This document shows positions 26,101-35,213 of a stretch of DNA of 58,771 bases, piece after piece. Position 1 is the first letter of the stretch. Each line of letters opens with the position of its first letter. The notes beneath the pieces are model-generated. The model searched no databases and was not told the origin of the DNA. It saw only the letters and a program-made list of their open reading frames with translations. A program made the position numbers and the translations under genes. The DNA lies in contig CAMIIO010000013.1 in assembly GCA_946221065.1 (NCBI GenBank), forward strand, positions 1-58,771. Reading direction: 5' to 3'. This DNA is from an uncultured Rothia sp. (GTDB lineage Bacteria > Actinomycetota > Actinomycetes > Actinomycetales > Micrococcaceae).

Positions 26101-27768
26101 ATGACACCTGATTGGTTAGTAGGTGGCCTCAAAGGCCTCATTGAAAAAGGTTTGGATGCAGCCGTGCGCTGGTTCCTCACCCAAGTCTTCACTGCCCTGG
26201 AAACTGTTCTCAACGGTCTGGGGTCGTGGTGGCTGGGCGTAGAGGCGCCGGGCATGGGACCTGGTTCAGCGTCCGAGGCGGTCAGTAACTCCACCATCTA
26301 TTTCGTGGCGGTCGCCGGAATTATCGGTACTGCTATCGGGATTATCCGGGTGGTGCGGACTCATTCGCGCGAATCCGTCGCTGATTTGGCGATGGCTATC
26401 TTTGCCACGATTGCTACCACTGCTATTGGTGGCACGGTTGCGTCCTACCTGTTAACCATTACCTCCCAGCTGTCCCCCTGGCTCTTGGAGACTATTTCAG
26501 GAGCCAGCGGGGATGAGCGCAAAGCGCTCTATACCGCTTTGGGTTTCATGCCTGCCGGTGACTCAGCACAGCTCTCTATTGGTATCGCCATGATTGCTAT
26601 TTTGCTGGTGCTACTGGCGGCTATTGCTTCCTTGGTGAATATGTTTTTCGTGCTTTTCACCTATGGGGTGATTGCAGTGCTGGTGGGTCTGCTTCCTATT
26701 TTCGCGGCTCAGTCTCAGACTGAAGCGGGTAAGCAACGGTTCTGGAAGGTCGTGGGGTGGATTTTCGCGGCGGTGCTCTATAAGCCGACGGCCGCGATTA
26801 TTTACGGTGTGGGCATTCTCTGGATTAAGGGCATTGTCCCGGATTCGCAAGCTAATGATGTGATGGGGCAAATCATTACTCTGCTGAGTGGGTTCATGAT
26901 TACGGCCATGTCTTGTATTGCTCTTCCGGCGTTAATTCGTCTGGTCAGTGTCTCCACGCGGGAGCACGCTTCTGGTATTTCGGCCGGTGGTGCTATTGCT
27001 GCCGGTGCTGGCGCGGTAGCGGTTGGTTCGTTGGGTTTGGCTGCTGTTGCTACCGGTGGTGCTAGTGCTGTTGCAGGTGCCGGGGCTGCGGGTGCAACGG
27101 GTGCTGGTTCAGCCGGAGGCGCCGCTGGTGCCGCCGGAGCGACGGGCGCCGGTTCTGCTGGTGCTTCGGGTGCCTCTGGTGCGGCAGGACCGGCGGGGTC
27201 TGCCGGGGCCGGAGTCGCCGGTGAGAGTGGCACATCAGGCGCTACTGGGGCAACGGGTTCTGGTGCATCCGGTGCCTCCGGTGCTGACGGCTCGGGATCA
27301 ACTCCTCACACCGGTGTTGGTTCATCTTCCTCTGAACCTGTATCTCCTTCGGGCTCGGGCGCATCAGGTGCGGCTGGGTCGAATGGCTCATCTGGCTCTG
27401 TTCCCGCCGGTACTCCTGCTCCCGGACAGAGCACGGGAGCAACAAATATCCCGAATAATCCTCCCGCTGCCTCAGTAGCTCCTGATTCACAAGGCGAAGG
27501 CTCCCCGGCACAACCTGCACCATCCCTGGACGCACCCGCATCATCGGCTCCGACGGCTGACACCAGTTCAGCAGAAACCTCACGACCAGCATCAACCACT
27601 GAATCTCCAGCATCAAACACCGCCACTGGTGCTTCCCCCTCCGTCTACCGGCCAGCCCAACAGGTCATCTCACCGAATATGAGTCGCGCACTCGGCATTG
27701 CGGCAAGGGGAACCACCAACGCAGCAACCCGCCACATGCGCGATGTCGAAAACCAACTCGAAAACTAA
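26101..27768 (+). CDS. VirB6/TrbL-like channel protein with long Gly/Ala/Ser tail
   Basis: 555 residues. The first 290 hold an amphipathic start and about six membrane helices (IYFVAVAGIIGTAIGIIRVV, LAMAIFATIATTAIGGTVASYL, IGIAMIAILLVLLAAIASLVNMFF, LFTYGVIAVLVGLLPIFAA, VVGWIFAAVLYKPTAAIIYGVG, LLSGFMITAMSCIALPALI), as in TrbL/VirB6 proteins. From about 295 the sequence becomes an extreme Gly/Ala/Ser/Thr repeat (GATGAGSAG, GASGASGAAG), then a Ser/Pro/Thr-rich end finishing with a short helix. This tail is presumably exposed or flexible. The opposite strand of the tail also looks open, an effect of the repeats. Confidence 0.82.
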   Translation: MTPDWLVGGLKGLIEKGLDAAVRWFLTQVFTALETVLNGLGSWWLGVEAPGMGPGSASEAVSNSTIYFVAVAGIIGTAIGIIRVVRTHSRESVADLAMAIFATIATTAIGGTVASYLLTITSQLSPWLLETISGASGDERKALYTALGFMPAGDSAQLSIGIAMIAILLVLLAAIASLVNMFFVLFTYGVIAVLVGLLPIFAAQSQTEAGKQRFWKVVGWIFAAVLYKPTAAIIYGVGILWIKGIVPDSQANDVMGQIITLLSGFMITAMSCIALPALIRLVSVSTREHASGISAGGAIAAGAGAVAVGSLGLAAVATGGASAVAGAGAAGATGAGSAGGAAGAAGATGAGSAGASGASGAAGPAGSAGAGVAGESGTSGATGATGSGASGASGADGSGSTPHTGVGSSSSEPVSPSGSGASGAAGSNGSSGSVPAGTPAPGQSTGATNIPNNPPAASVAPDSQGEGSPAQPAPSLDAPASSAPTADTSSAETSRPASTTESPASNTATGASPSVYRPAQQVISPNMSRALGIAARGTTNAATRHMRDVENQLEN

Positions 27769-27795
27769 GAACCACGAGAAAAGAAACAGAAGATC

Positions 27796-29322
27796 ATGTC
27801 TCAACAGAAAACACCGATCAGGTTCTACGGCAATATCAATAACCCCCGCAAAGAAGGCGTCCTCGGACTGTCCGCTCTGGCCACAGCTATTGGCACTGTT
27901 GTTGCTATCGCCATCTTCCTCACCATGCCGCTCGGTATCTGGGTCCAAACAGCAATCGTCATACTCGGGCTTGCCGTGATGGTTGCCGTCTCCCTCAACG
28001 GCCGTAACGGGCGCAAAAAGTTTGAAGAAGTCCTCGCTAAACGCCACTTCATCAAAGCCGAAAAACTAGGCCACACAAGTTATGTTGCTGGCCCGGTGTC
28101 GCAGCTGCCGACCGGGGATTTCCCTCCGGTGGGTATTCTGGCTCGCACTGAACTGGTGGATTTCCTGCCCGCAGGAGCACCGGGCGAGAAGGCCATGATT
28201 TGGAACCCTTCAAACCGTACCGGCACGATTATTTTCTCTGTCCAGTCTCCAGGCATTGGCCTGTTGGATCAGGACAATATCGACATGATGGTAGACCAGT
28301 GGGGCATTTTTCAGCGTGAAGCCGGTGTGATTTCCTCGCTCGTTCAGGTCGGTGCGACCACTCAGGTCACGAAAGACCCCGGCAACCGGCTGCCTGAAGC
28401 AGTGCGTATTACCCGCTCTCAGTCTCATGTGGACGATGTGCCCTCTTTTGCTCGTGAGGCAATGGATGAAATCGTGGCTGACTTGAATCACGCTGTACCC
28501 AAGATTGACCAATGGGTCACTGCCACGTTCTCGGCTAAACCTAACCGGGAAGCCGGAACCGGTGCCCGGAGTAAAGAAGAATTGGCTGAAGATATTGCAA
28601 CGTTGATTCCTGGCATGATCGGGCAACTCCGCGCATCCTCTGGTGGCACGGTGTCTTTGTTGGATGCTCAGGATGTGGTGGATCAGGTACATACCGCCTA
28701 TAACCCGGCTGTTGCTGCCGCTGTCGAATCTGCCCGCCTCTCTGGCGAAGGAACAGGCCTGACCTGGGGTGAAGTCGGCCCGACCAACGCGAAACTCACC
28801 CCTGGCTGGTGGGAGCACTCCGGGTTCTTCTCCAAATCCTGGCAGATGTTCCAGCCCCCGGCCTCCAACTTCCAAGAAACCGGACTCACCTCGCTATTGT
28901 CTCCGAACGATATTTTTGAGCAGAAACGCGTCACCATTCTCTACCGTCCGATGTCCCCTGCCCGTTCGCAGAAGGTGGTGCAGAATCAGGTCGCTAACGC
29001 TACCTTCGGCCAGAACCAGAAAGGCCAGCGTCCCTCACAGATTAAGAAAATCGCTGTAGAGAAGGCAGAACGTGCCGAGCGTGAGCAAGCAGAAGGCGCG
29101 GCAATGGTCCGCTTCGGTCTCGTCGTCACCGGCACGGTTGATACTCCTGAGAAGTTCCCCCGTGCGGAAGCTATCCTGCGCGATCAGGCTGTGGCTGGTA
29201 TTCAGCTGCGTTTGCGCGATTGTGAGAACTCTGATGATGCTGCCTTTGCCTTCGGTCTAGGTATTGGCGCGGTGCCTAAGGACTTCGCGCGTCTGTCTGC
29301 GTCGTTGCGCGAGAACATCTAA
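27796..29322 (+). CDS. SCO6880-family conjugation protein
   Basis: 508 residues. Two N-terminal membrane helices (about 25-65, LSALATAIGTVVAIAIFLTMPLGIWVQTAIVILGLAVMVAV) are followed by a soluble domain without nucleotide-binding motifs: IWNPSNRTGTIIFSVQSPGIGLLDQ, then MVDQWGIFQREAG, GWWEHSGFFSKSWQMFQPP and a charged helix EKAERAEREQAEG. This matches the SCO6880 family, which corresponds to VirB3 plus the N-terminal part of VirB4. The ATPase half is the next gene, 12 bases downstream, so the classical VirB4 is split in two here, as is usual for actinobacterial systems. Confidence 0.82.
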   Translation: MSQQKTPIRFYGNINNPRKEGVLGLSALATAIGTVVAIAIFLTMPLGIWVQTAIVILGLAVMVAVSLNGRNGRKKFEEVLAKRHFIKAEKLGHTSYVAGPVSQLPTGDFPPVGILARTELVDFLPAGAPGEKAMIWNPSNRTGTIIFSVQSPGIGLLDQDNIDMMVDQWGIFQREAGVISSLVQVGATTQVTKDPGNRLPEAVRITRSQSHVDDVPSFAREAMDEIVADLNHAVPKIDQWVTATFSAKPNREAGTGARSKEELAEDIATLIPGMIGQLRASSGGTVSLLDAQDVVDQVHTAYNPAVAAAVESARLSGEGTGLTWGEVGPTNAKLTPGWWEHSGFFSKSWQMFQPPASNFQETGLTSLLSPNDIFEQKRVTILYRPMSPARSQKVVQNQVANATFGQNQKGQRPSQIKKIAVEKAERAEREQAEGAAMVRFGLVVTGTVDTPEKFPRAEAILRDQAVAGIQLRLRDCENSDDAAFAFGLGIGAVPKDFARLSASLRENI

Positions 29323-29334
29323 AAGGGAAGAAAA

Positions 29335-30918
29335 ATGGCACTACTTGACCCCGTAGTTGATTTCATCGCCTTTGGCGGTAAAAAGAACGAAGCCGATTCA
29401 GCACGATCTAAGGCTCTAGAAGCTCGTGAGAAGAAGATTCCAACACTCACAAAATATGGCTATGAACGCCCTGGTGGTGGTGCAACGGGATGGGTAGAAG
29501 CTCCGGTGGAGTATCAGGCTACATCTCGACAAACAGCGGGCATCTGGCCTTTCTGTGGTGCTGCATCATCACCGCTGGTAGGAGCACCTTTAGGCCGTAA
29601 CCTACATAACGGGCAGATCGTATGTGGCGACCCGATTAATCTCTATCTGAAGGGGATTATCTCTTCCCCGTCGGGGTTTGTTATGGCGTTGAACGGCCGT
29701 GGTAAGTCCACCATCGCTGTTCGCTGGGCGTTGTCCTTGATCGATGCTGGGTTTTTGATCTTAGTTTTGGGTGATCTGAAGCCGGATTATGCAGGTGTAG
29801 TCAAAGAAACAGGTGGGCAGGTTCTTACCGTCGCACCGGGTATGTCGGCTATCAATCCTTTGGATGCGGGTCCGGCCTGGCATATGCTCGATCAACTACC
29901 GGCCCGTGTGCAGACTTCTCAGCGGGCTGAGATTCACGCCCGCCGCTACAACACCCTCTCGGGTCTGGTGGAGTTGGCTCTGGGGGATAAGCTCACCGAA
30001 AAGCGCAATGAGGGCACGGTGCTCTCAATGGCTATCCGTCATGCCTCCGATAAAGCGGAAGAAAAGAGTCGTCAGCCGCTCATCTCCGATGTTCAAGAGG
30101 TGTTGAAGAATCCTCCGGCGGAGATTGTGGATTTGCTGGTCTTTGACCCCGACATGGATGAGGCACAGCGTGGCCGCAAATACTTTGAACTGACTGAAAT
30201 TCTTCAGCGTGGTCTCAATGCTCTGGGTGCTGATGGTCCCTTCGGTGATGTTTTCTGCCGTGAGACTACTGAACCGATGCGCCTTGACCGCTCTGTCTCT
30301 TTTGATGTGTCGGCTATTGATGAGGCTAATGGCCGTCTGCGTGCGGCCGTGCAGCTGGTGTGCTGGTCATATGGTCAGGCAGGGGCGTCGGCTTTGAAGG
30401 ACTTGGCCGATGAGGGTCTGATTCCTGAACGTCACCACCTGATGATTATGGATGAGCTCTGGCAAGTTCTTTCTGCTGATGAGCAGCTGGTGCACCGCGT
30501 GAACGCTTTGACCAAACTGAACCGTACTAAGGGTTTGGGGCAGGTGTTGGTGACGCATTCGATGAAGGATTTGCAGCTGTCCACCCCGGAGCTGACCGCG
30601 ATTGCCCAGGGCTTCTTGGAGCGCTCTAGTGTGAAGGTTTTCGGTGGGCTGGCTCGTAATGAGATGACTGCACTAACGAACGTCGTTCCGCTCAGTGAAA
30701 AGGAGCAAGGGCTGCTGGTGGCTCTGTCCGCTGAGGGCGGTGTGGACCCGAAGACCAATGAGACGCTACCGCCTGTCGGTCGTGGCCGGTTCCTGCTCAA
30801 ACTTGGTGAGACCACTGGTGCGCCTTTTCATATGAATCTGACGCATCAGGAGCAGGTGATTCACGATACGAATGAGGCCTGGGCTAATGCTATGGCTTCG
30901 GTCCGTCTGGGCAAATAA
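29335..30918 (+). CDS. VirB4-like transfer ATPase
   Basis: 527 residues. Walker A is MALNGRGKSTIAVRWAL (about 120), with GRGKST in place of GxxxxGKS. Walker B is HHLMIMDELWQVLS (about 367). Further family features are NPLDAGPAWHMLDQL, then RTKGLGQVLVTHSMKDLQLS and the C-terminal PPVGRGRFLLKLGETTGAPFHM. It powers substrate transfer and pilus assembly at the inner face of the channel. AAGGGAAG before ATG 29335 supports the start. Confidence 0.88.
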   Translation: MALLDPVVDFIAFGGKKNEADSARSKALEAREKKIPTLTKYGYERPGGGATGWVEAPVEYQATSRQTAGIWPFCGAASSPLVGAPLGRNLHNGQIVCGDPINLYLKGIISSPSGFVMALNGRGKSTIAVRWALSLIDAGFLILVLGDLKPDYAGVVKETGGQVLTVAPGMSAINPLDAGPAWHMLDQLPARVQTSQRAEIHARRYNTLSGLVELALGDKLTEKRNEGTVLSMAIRHASDKAEEKSRQPLISDVQEVLKNPPAEIVDLLVFDPDMDEAQRGRKYFELTEILQRGLNALGADGPFGDVFCRETTEPMRLDRSVSFDVSAIDEANGRLRAAVQLVCWSYGQAGASALKDLADEGLIPERHHLMIMDELWQVLSADEQLVHRVNALTKLNRTKGLGQVLVTHSMKDLQLSTPELTAIAQGFLERSSVKVFGGLARNEMTALTNVVPLSEKEQGLLVALSAEGGVDPKTNETLPPVGRGRFLLKLGETTGAPFHMNLTHQEQVIHDTNEAWANAMASVRLGK

Positions 30919-30970
30919 GCCCTTTCCTCTATCTCCTCTCTTGAACCGCTGGTAAAGGACACCTCCTACG

Positions 30971-32518
30971 ATGTTGCACTCTATCCCTTCGACAACCTGG
31001 ATTCTGTTAGGTCTAATCGTCCTCTTCGTGGTGGTCTATCTCTGGCTCAAACCAGACCAGAACCAGTCGTCAAAAATCTCTATGGCCAACCGCCGACTCG
31101 GTGCTAGTGCAAAGTTCTCGAAGTCCTTGAACGCGCACCGTCTCAAAGATGCTCAGACGAACTTGCACCCATCCGCTCCTGAGATTGGTCCGGGGCTGCC
31201 TTTGGGGCGGATTGAGGCTGGGACGATTTATCAGGGGTGGCGTCAATGCGCGGTGCAGGTGCAAGGCCCTGGTCGTGGTAAAACCTCAGCCCAAGTCATC
31301 CCTCACGCGGTGGCTGCTCCCGGTGCTTTGGTGGTGACCTCGAATAAGTCTGACGGTATCTGGGAGATTATTGCTGAGCGTATGTTCAAGGGGAACGTGA
31401 TTATCTTTGACCCGACGAACATCTTGAACCGGGAAAACAACCTCACGAGCCTCTTCAACATTATTGGCATGGTGCGCTCCTCGACCGATGCGGAGAAAAT
31501 CGGTGCGATCTTTGAGGCCGCTACCCACGGTGAAGGTTCCTCTGAAGGTAATGTGAACGCCCACTTTGACCTCATGGGTTCTAAGGTCGTTGGTGCTTTG
31601 ATGTTGGCTGCGAATCTTTCCGGTCAGAGTGATGATGCGGTCTTCAGCTGGGCCATGCGCAGCGAAGAGGATGAACCAGCAGCAATCCTGACCGAGCACG
31701 GATTCGGCAAACAAGCCGAGACGCTACTGGGTTTGAAGCGTCAGCCCTCCGATACGCGCGGTTCAGTCTGGGCTACCGCCCAGCGGTGTGTTTCTCCTTT
31801 TGAGCATGATGAGTACCTACGGACTCTGACCACTGAGTCAGGGGAAGAGGTCTTTGACCCGACGAGCTTTGCCAACAGTACCGATACTCTGATTTTGCTC
31901 GGTAGTAAGAAGGGCGGCTCATCCTCGGCGCTGGTGTCTGCGTTGGTGTGGGATGTTTTTCGCAGTGCTGAGCGTGAAGCACATAAAACAGAGAACGGTC
32001 GTCTGAGGGTTCCGTTGGTGATTGAGCTCGATGAGGTGGGCAACGCGGTGAATCTTCCTGAGCTGCCGGAATGGTATTCCTACGCCGGTTCCCTGGGTAT
32101 TGTTTTTAGCGCTTATTTTCAGTCGGCCTCGCAGGGTAAGCGGGTCTATGGGGAGAACGGGATGAATGAGCTCTTCGGCGCTACTTCGGTTTTTGTTTAT
32201 GGTGGCGGCGGTAATGAGGAGTCGTTTTTGTCGTCGATGGCGAAGTTGGTGGGCTCTTATGACCATCAGTTCACCACGCACTCTTCTTCTTATAATCACC
32301 GTTCTGGTCAGGGGCGTAGTAGCTCGACGCAGATTCAGCAGCGGGATATTCTCTCTGCTTCTGATTTGGCGAAGCTTCCTCAGGGGAAGGTGTTTGTGCG
32401 TACTGGTGATGGTGAGGTGGGTGTGGTTGATGCTGGTTATTGGTTTAAGAATGAGGGTCTGGTGTCTCGGATTGAGCCTCAGATGGAGAAGTTGAAGGAG
32501 AGCTTGAAGGCTCACTAG
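30971..32518 (+). CDS. Type IV coupling protein, VirD4/TraG-like
   Basis: 515 residues. An N-terminal membrane anchor (STTWILLGLIVLFVVVYLWL) is followed by an ATPase domain: Walker A VQGPGRGKTSAQVIPHAVAAPGALVVTSNKSD (about 97), then FDPTNI, and Walker B VPLVIELDEVGNAVNLPELPEWYSYAGSLGIVF (about 345), with the TraG-type AYFQSASQG segment. It links the relaxase-DNA complex to the channel. Downstream by 20 bases is a DUF4913 gene. GGTAAAGGA precedes the start. Confidence 0.9.
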   Translation: MLHSIPSTTWILLGLIVLFVVVYLWLKPDQNQSSKISMANRRLGASAKFSKSLNAHRLKDAQTNLHPSAPEIGPGLPLGRIEAGTIYQGWRQCAVQVQGPGRGKTSAQVIPHAVAAPGALVVTSNKSDGIWEIIAERMFKGNVIIFDPTNILNRENNLTSLFNIIGMVRSSTDAEKIGAIFEAATHGEGSSEGNVNAHFDLMGSKVVGALMLAANLSGQSDDAVFSWAMRSEEDEPAAILTEHGFGKQAETLLGLKRQPSDTRGSVWATAQRCVSPFEHDEYLRTLTTESGEEVFDPTSFANSTDTLILLGSKKGGSSSALVSALVWDVFRSAEREAHKTENGRLRVPLVIELDEVGNAVNLPELPEWYSYAGSLGIVFSAYFQSASQGKRVYGENGMNELFGATSVFVYGGGGNEESFLSSMAKLVGSYDHQFTTHSSSYNHRSGQGRSSSTQIQQRDILSASDLAKLPQGKVFVRTGDGEVGVVDAGYWFKNEGLVSRIEPQMEKLKESLKAH

Positions 32519-32538
32519 AAAGAGAAGGAGAAAGAATT

Positions 32539-32919
32539 ATGAGTGAACAAGAGCAAATGTTAGATCTAGCGGAATGGGTGGAGCAGACCCTTCTCATGAT
32601 GGAGTACCCGGCTCGTCAGGGTGGTTCGTTTTGTGCCCAGTGGTGGTTGCATCCTGAGGCTGTGGCCAGGTTTAAGGCTTTGCGGTGGCAGTATTACAAG
32701 TCGATGGAAGAGGGGGATATTTCGTCCTGGTGGGTGACTCATTGGGATGGCCATGCGAAGGCTTTGTTTGATCCGCGGACGGGTGTGTTTCGGGATTGTT
32801 CTGCGATGCACCGGCCGAATGAGACGGTGCGGGTGCGGGACATGGCTCAGCTTGAATCAGGAGTATGGCTTGATACTGGGTTCATTGAAGCAACCCAAGA
32901 TCTCTGCCCTTACTGGTAA
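32539..32919 (+). CDS. DUF4913 family protein
   Basis: 126 residues. The family pattern is clear: FCAQWWLHPEAVARFKALRWQYYKSM, then SSWWVTHWDGHAKALFDPRTGVFRDC, both rich in Trp. DUF4913 proteins are small actinobacterial proteins found beside coupling-protein genes; their function is unknown. GAAGGAG sits 8 bases before ATG 32539. It closes the transfer operon; downstream the base composition drops sharply in GC. Confidence 0.85.
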   Translation: MSEQEQMLDLAEWVEQTLLMMEYPARQGGSFCAQWWLHPEAVARFKALRWQYYKSMEEGDISSWWVTHWDGHAKALFDPRTGVFRDCSAMHRPNETVRVRDMAQLESGVWLDTGFIEATQDLCPYW

Positions 32920-33121
32920 GTATGGTGGCATTACCTTACTCATAAACGCATCTTTGGGGACGTAAGATTTTCTGAGGGCCATCAATCCAAGTAAGTTCAT
33001 GAAATAATTTATATTTTTTATGATTCTAGTGGCGGATATGCGTAGCTGGGTGTAGCATATGTTTCATGACACTAAGCATCATCTTTAATTCTATTAATAA
33101 TAAAATTATGTAAGGGACCAC

Positions 33122-33703
33122 ATGGCAATCAGAGTTAGAAGACTATTAATGATTTTAATGGTCTGCGTTTTAGGCTTATGTTTTTCTCAGGTATCTTCAG
33201 CGTACGCGTCAGATAAAACAAATAATAATAATTCAATTTCTGCTAAAGCTGATTTAGACCAAATGACTCAAGGTATAACCAGACATCTAAAAAGTAATTC
33301 TCAGGGTGTATATTTTGATGAAAAGGCGGCTATTGCTGCTAGGGAGAATGAGCGTGTAATTCTAGCAGGTAGAAATTTCAACCTGGTAGTAGAATATCAG
33401 AAAACCAATAATTTTAATGACTCACCCACAGGGGAGCCCTACACGTACGGTGTATCAATCCCGGTATGGGGCAACTGGTGCGGACCGGGGCATAGTGGCC
33501 CAGCGGCCCCGAAAGATACGCTCGATACATTGTGCATGAGACATGATAAATGTTATGCGTCTCGCGGATATTTCGATTGCGCTTGTGATGCGCAGTTGAA
33601 AGCGGAGATTGATCGTTATGCAGGCCGAATGGGTTCAAAGGAGCGTGCTATGGCGGCAGCGGTCAAGTTAGCTTTTAGTGTAGGATTATGTAATCCATTC
33701 TAA
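33122..33703 (+). CDS. Secreted phospholipase A2-like protein
   Basis: 193 residues. A signal peptide (RRLLMILMVCVLGLCFSQVSSAYA) is followed by about 85 mixed residues, then the bacterial PLA2 core: WGNWCGPGHSGP (calcium loop, about 117-128) and DTLCMRHDKCYASRGYFDCACD, with the catalytic His-Asp pair (about 140) and paired Cys residues. The enzyme would hydrolyse the sn-2 acyl chain of phospholipids outside the cell. GGGACC precedes ATG 33122, a weak ribosome site. Codon use is AT-rich compared with the conjugation genes, suggesting separate acquisition as cargo. Confidence 0.82.
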   Translation: MAIRVRRLLMILMVCVLGLCFSQVSSAYASDKTNNNNSISAKADLDQMTQGITRHLKSNSQGVYFDEKAAIAARENERVILAGRNFNLVVEYQKTNNFNDSPTGEPYTYGVSIPVWGNWCGPGHSGPAAPKDTLDTLCMRHDKCYASRGYFDCACDAQLKAEIDRYAGRMGSKERAMAAAVKLAFSVGLCNPF

Positions 33704-33754
33704 TAAGATCTTCAAAATAAATTTTTACTTATTTTATTTACTGGGGCAAAATTT

Positions 33755-34012
33755 TTGAAAAATTTTCTAGGATGGTCACTATATGGCCTGGGAATATTTG
33801 TATTTTTATGGATTGCTTTTAGTGGAACTGATATTCCCCAGCAGTCATTGTTTGCTTTTTTGCTTATAATTTTCCTGTTTGTAATTTCAACAATATATTC
33901 TCATTATTTTGGCAGTAATCTTTTAGAAATAATTTCCTTTATTTCAATTTTTTTATCCGTCCCCTCGTTAATATTTATTGTTTATGTTATCGAAATGTTT
34001 ACTGCGCGATAG
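33755..34012 (+). CDS. Small membrane protein, possible partner of the phospholipase
   Basis: 85 residues with three membrane helices (WSLYGLGIFVFLWIAFSG, SLFAFLLIIFLFVISTIYSHY, LLEIISFISIFLSVPSLIFIVYVI). No family was recognised. It starts at TTG 33755, 51 bases after the phospholipase stop, and is followed by a strong terminator at 34049. The two genes share AT-rich composition and form one transcription unit. Roles such as immunity, transport or an unrelated protein are all possible. Confidence 0.6.
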   Translation: MKNFLGWSLYGLGIFVFLWIAFSGTDIPQQSLFAFLLIIFLFVISTIYSHYFGSNLLEIISFISIFLSVPSLIFIVYVIEMFTAR

Positions 34013-34048
34013 TTTCTTCAGATAAACCTCTGTATAAATTTTATAAAA

Positions 34049-34088
34049 CAAAAAGATACCTCCGTTAATTGGCGGAGGTATCTTTTTG
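34049..34088 (+). terminator. Rho-independent terminator of the phospholipase unit
   Basis: CAAAAAGATACCTCCG pairs perfectly with CGGAGGTATCTTTTTG around an 8-base loop. The terminal T run fits plus-strand termination 36 bases after the membrane gene. Confidence 0.88.
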
Positions 34089-34821
34089 TAGCTATGTGAA
34101 CAGGGGATATGTGGGACTTACTTGAGACTGGTCTTGGTTTCTCTCGATATAACCACCCAGGGCTTTTAACGGCAGCATTTGGCAGAGACAGCTTAGACGG
34201 AACCATCCGTCTAGCTGCCAGCATCTTTAGGCAAAATCTTGCTTGGGCGATTTATGCCTACTGATGTAAACCTGCTCCCTACCCGTTACTTAAGCTCCCT
34301 TTTATCGGTGTACCTACCGAGTCCCTCCTGCAAAAAAATCACCTGGGTCGTCTCTCAAGAGGGCGCTGTTGGTTATTTAGATAAGAATTCTTCATAATGG
34401 AGCGGTTGGGGTTTTTCGTAGAAGTTACTAATTAATCTAATCCTTATTAGTAAACGTCGTAAAACTCTTTAATTACCCAAAATATTCCCCGGGTGCAACC
34501 CCGCCCCATGCGACACCCCGAGAAAAATTTAAGGCAAAAAATTCACCTCACTAGGGGAGTGGTTTCAAGTTAAATGACGGGTTGAAGCGACTTCCGCGAG
34601 AATACGCGGTGAGGTCAAGAACCGCTAGACCACCGGGGCTAACCCTGTGAGCAAAAGCCCGCCCACGTGATGGCCAAAGTAACAATGTGGATAACCCACC
34701 CAGACAGCCGAAAACAAGCCTCAGTAGCTGTGGATTAAAGATTTTTCCAAAAATCTTAGTCACAAACCACACTATATAGGGGTGTGTATTTCCAGTGACC
34801 ACTAGATATAGTGTTAGCCGT
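34089..34821. other. Long non-coding region, candidate origin (DnaA-box-like sites)
   Basis: No supported gene in 733 bases. Features seen are TGTGGATAA at 34686-34694, an exact inverse of the DnaA box TTATCCACA, and a near copy, TGTGGATTA, at 34730-34738. There is also a small hairpin, CCGCG/CGCGG, at 34594-34609 and GC-rich palindromic-looking sequence around 34490-34520. A replication or transfer origin is possible in this position between cargo and relaxase, but no nick-site motif was recognised. Confidence 0.35.
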
Positions 34822-34862
34822 AGTGAAAAGCGCCGGACGCATCACGTCCGGTGCTTTTCACT
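34822..34862. terminator. Strong hairpin before small ORF
   Basis: AGTGAAAAGC-CCGGACG and its inverse, with one mismatch and a CATCA loop. It may end transcription from the left or serve as a leader structure for the ORF at 34946. Confidence 0.5.
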
Positions 34863-34945
34863 CAACAAATCAGAGTTTTACAGCTTCGGTCGGTGATAAA
34901 ACTCTGAATGACCTTTTATTAATAAACACCTCGAAAGGAGTAGGT

Positions 34946-35161
34946 ATGTTTTACAGCGTACTAGCTTCAAGCCTAGGAACGCACCAACTATCTTGGGCAA
35001 CCTCGCTCACAGTCCTTCTAATAGTGAGTTTTTTCCCGATTTATCAGGGGCAAATATCTTGGAACTCACGACACGGCTGCATGATTGATATTTCTTTTGC
35101 CCCTGCTCGCCCTCCTTTTGGGCTGAGAGTCAGCACCCCGTGGAGTCCTGATACTCTCTAG
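34946..35161 (+). CDS. Small predicted membrane protein, 71 residues
   Basis: ATG 34946 has an excellent ribosome site (AAAGGAG, 5 bases upstream), and the frame is followed within 10 bases by a hairpin, which together support a real gene. The product has one hydrophobic segment (SWATSLTVLLIVSFFPIY) and a polar tail with APARPPFGLRVSTPWSPDTL. No family was recognised. It is convergent with the relaxase gene. Confidence 0.4.
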   Translation: MFYSVLASSLGTHQLSWATSLTVLLIVSFFPIYQGQISWNSRHGCMIDISFAPARPPFGLRVSTPWSPDTL

Positions 35162-35170
35162 TCTCTCTGT

Positions 35171-35204
35171 TCTAGGAGTCTGCTCTGATGAGTAGACTCC
35201 TAGA
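35171..35204. terminator. Bidirectional-type hairpin between small ORF and relaxase
   Basis: TCTAGGAGTCT and AGACTCCTAGA pair perfectly; GTCTTTTC follows on the plus strand. It lies between the convergent ends of the small ORF and the relaxase. Confidence 0.7.
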
Positions 35205-35213
35205 GTCTTTTCT

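Noticed and set aside
26802..27233. Pro/Ala-rich reverse frame opposite the VirB6-like tail
   Set aside because: It arises from the GC-rich repeats on the other strand and has no start site or family.
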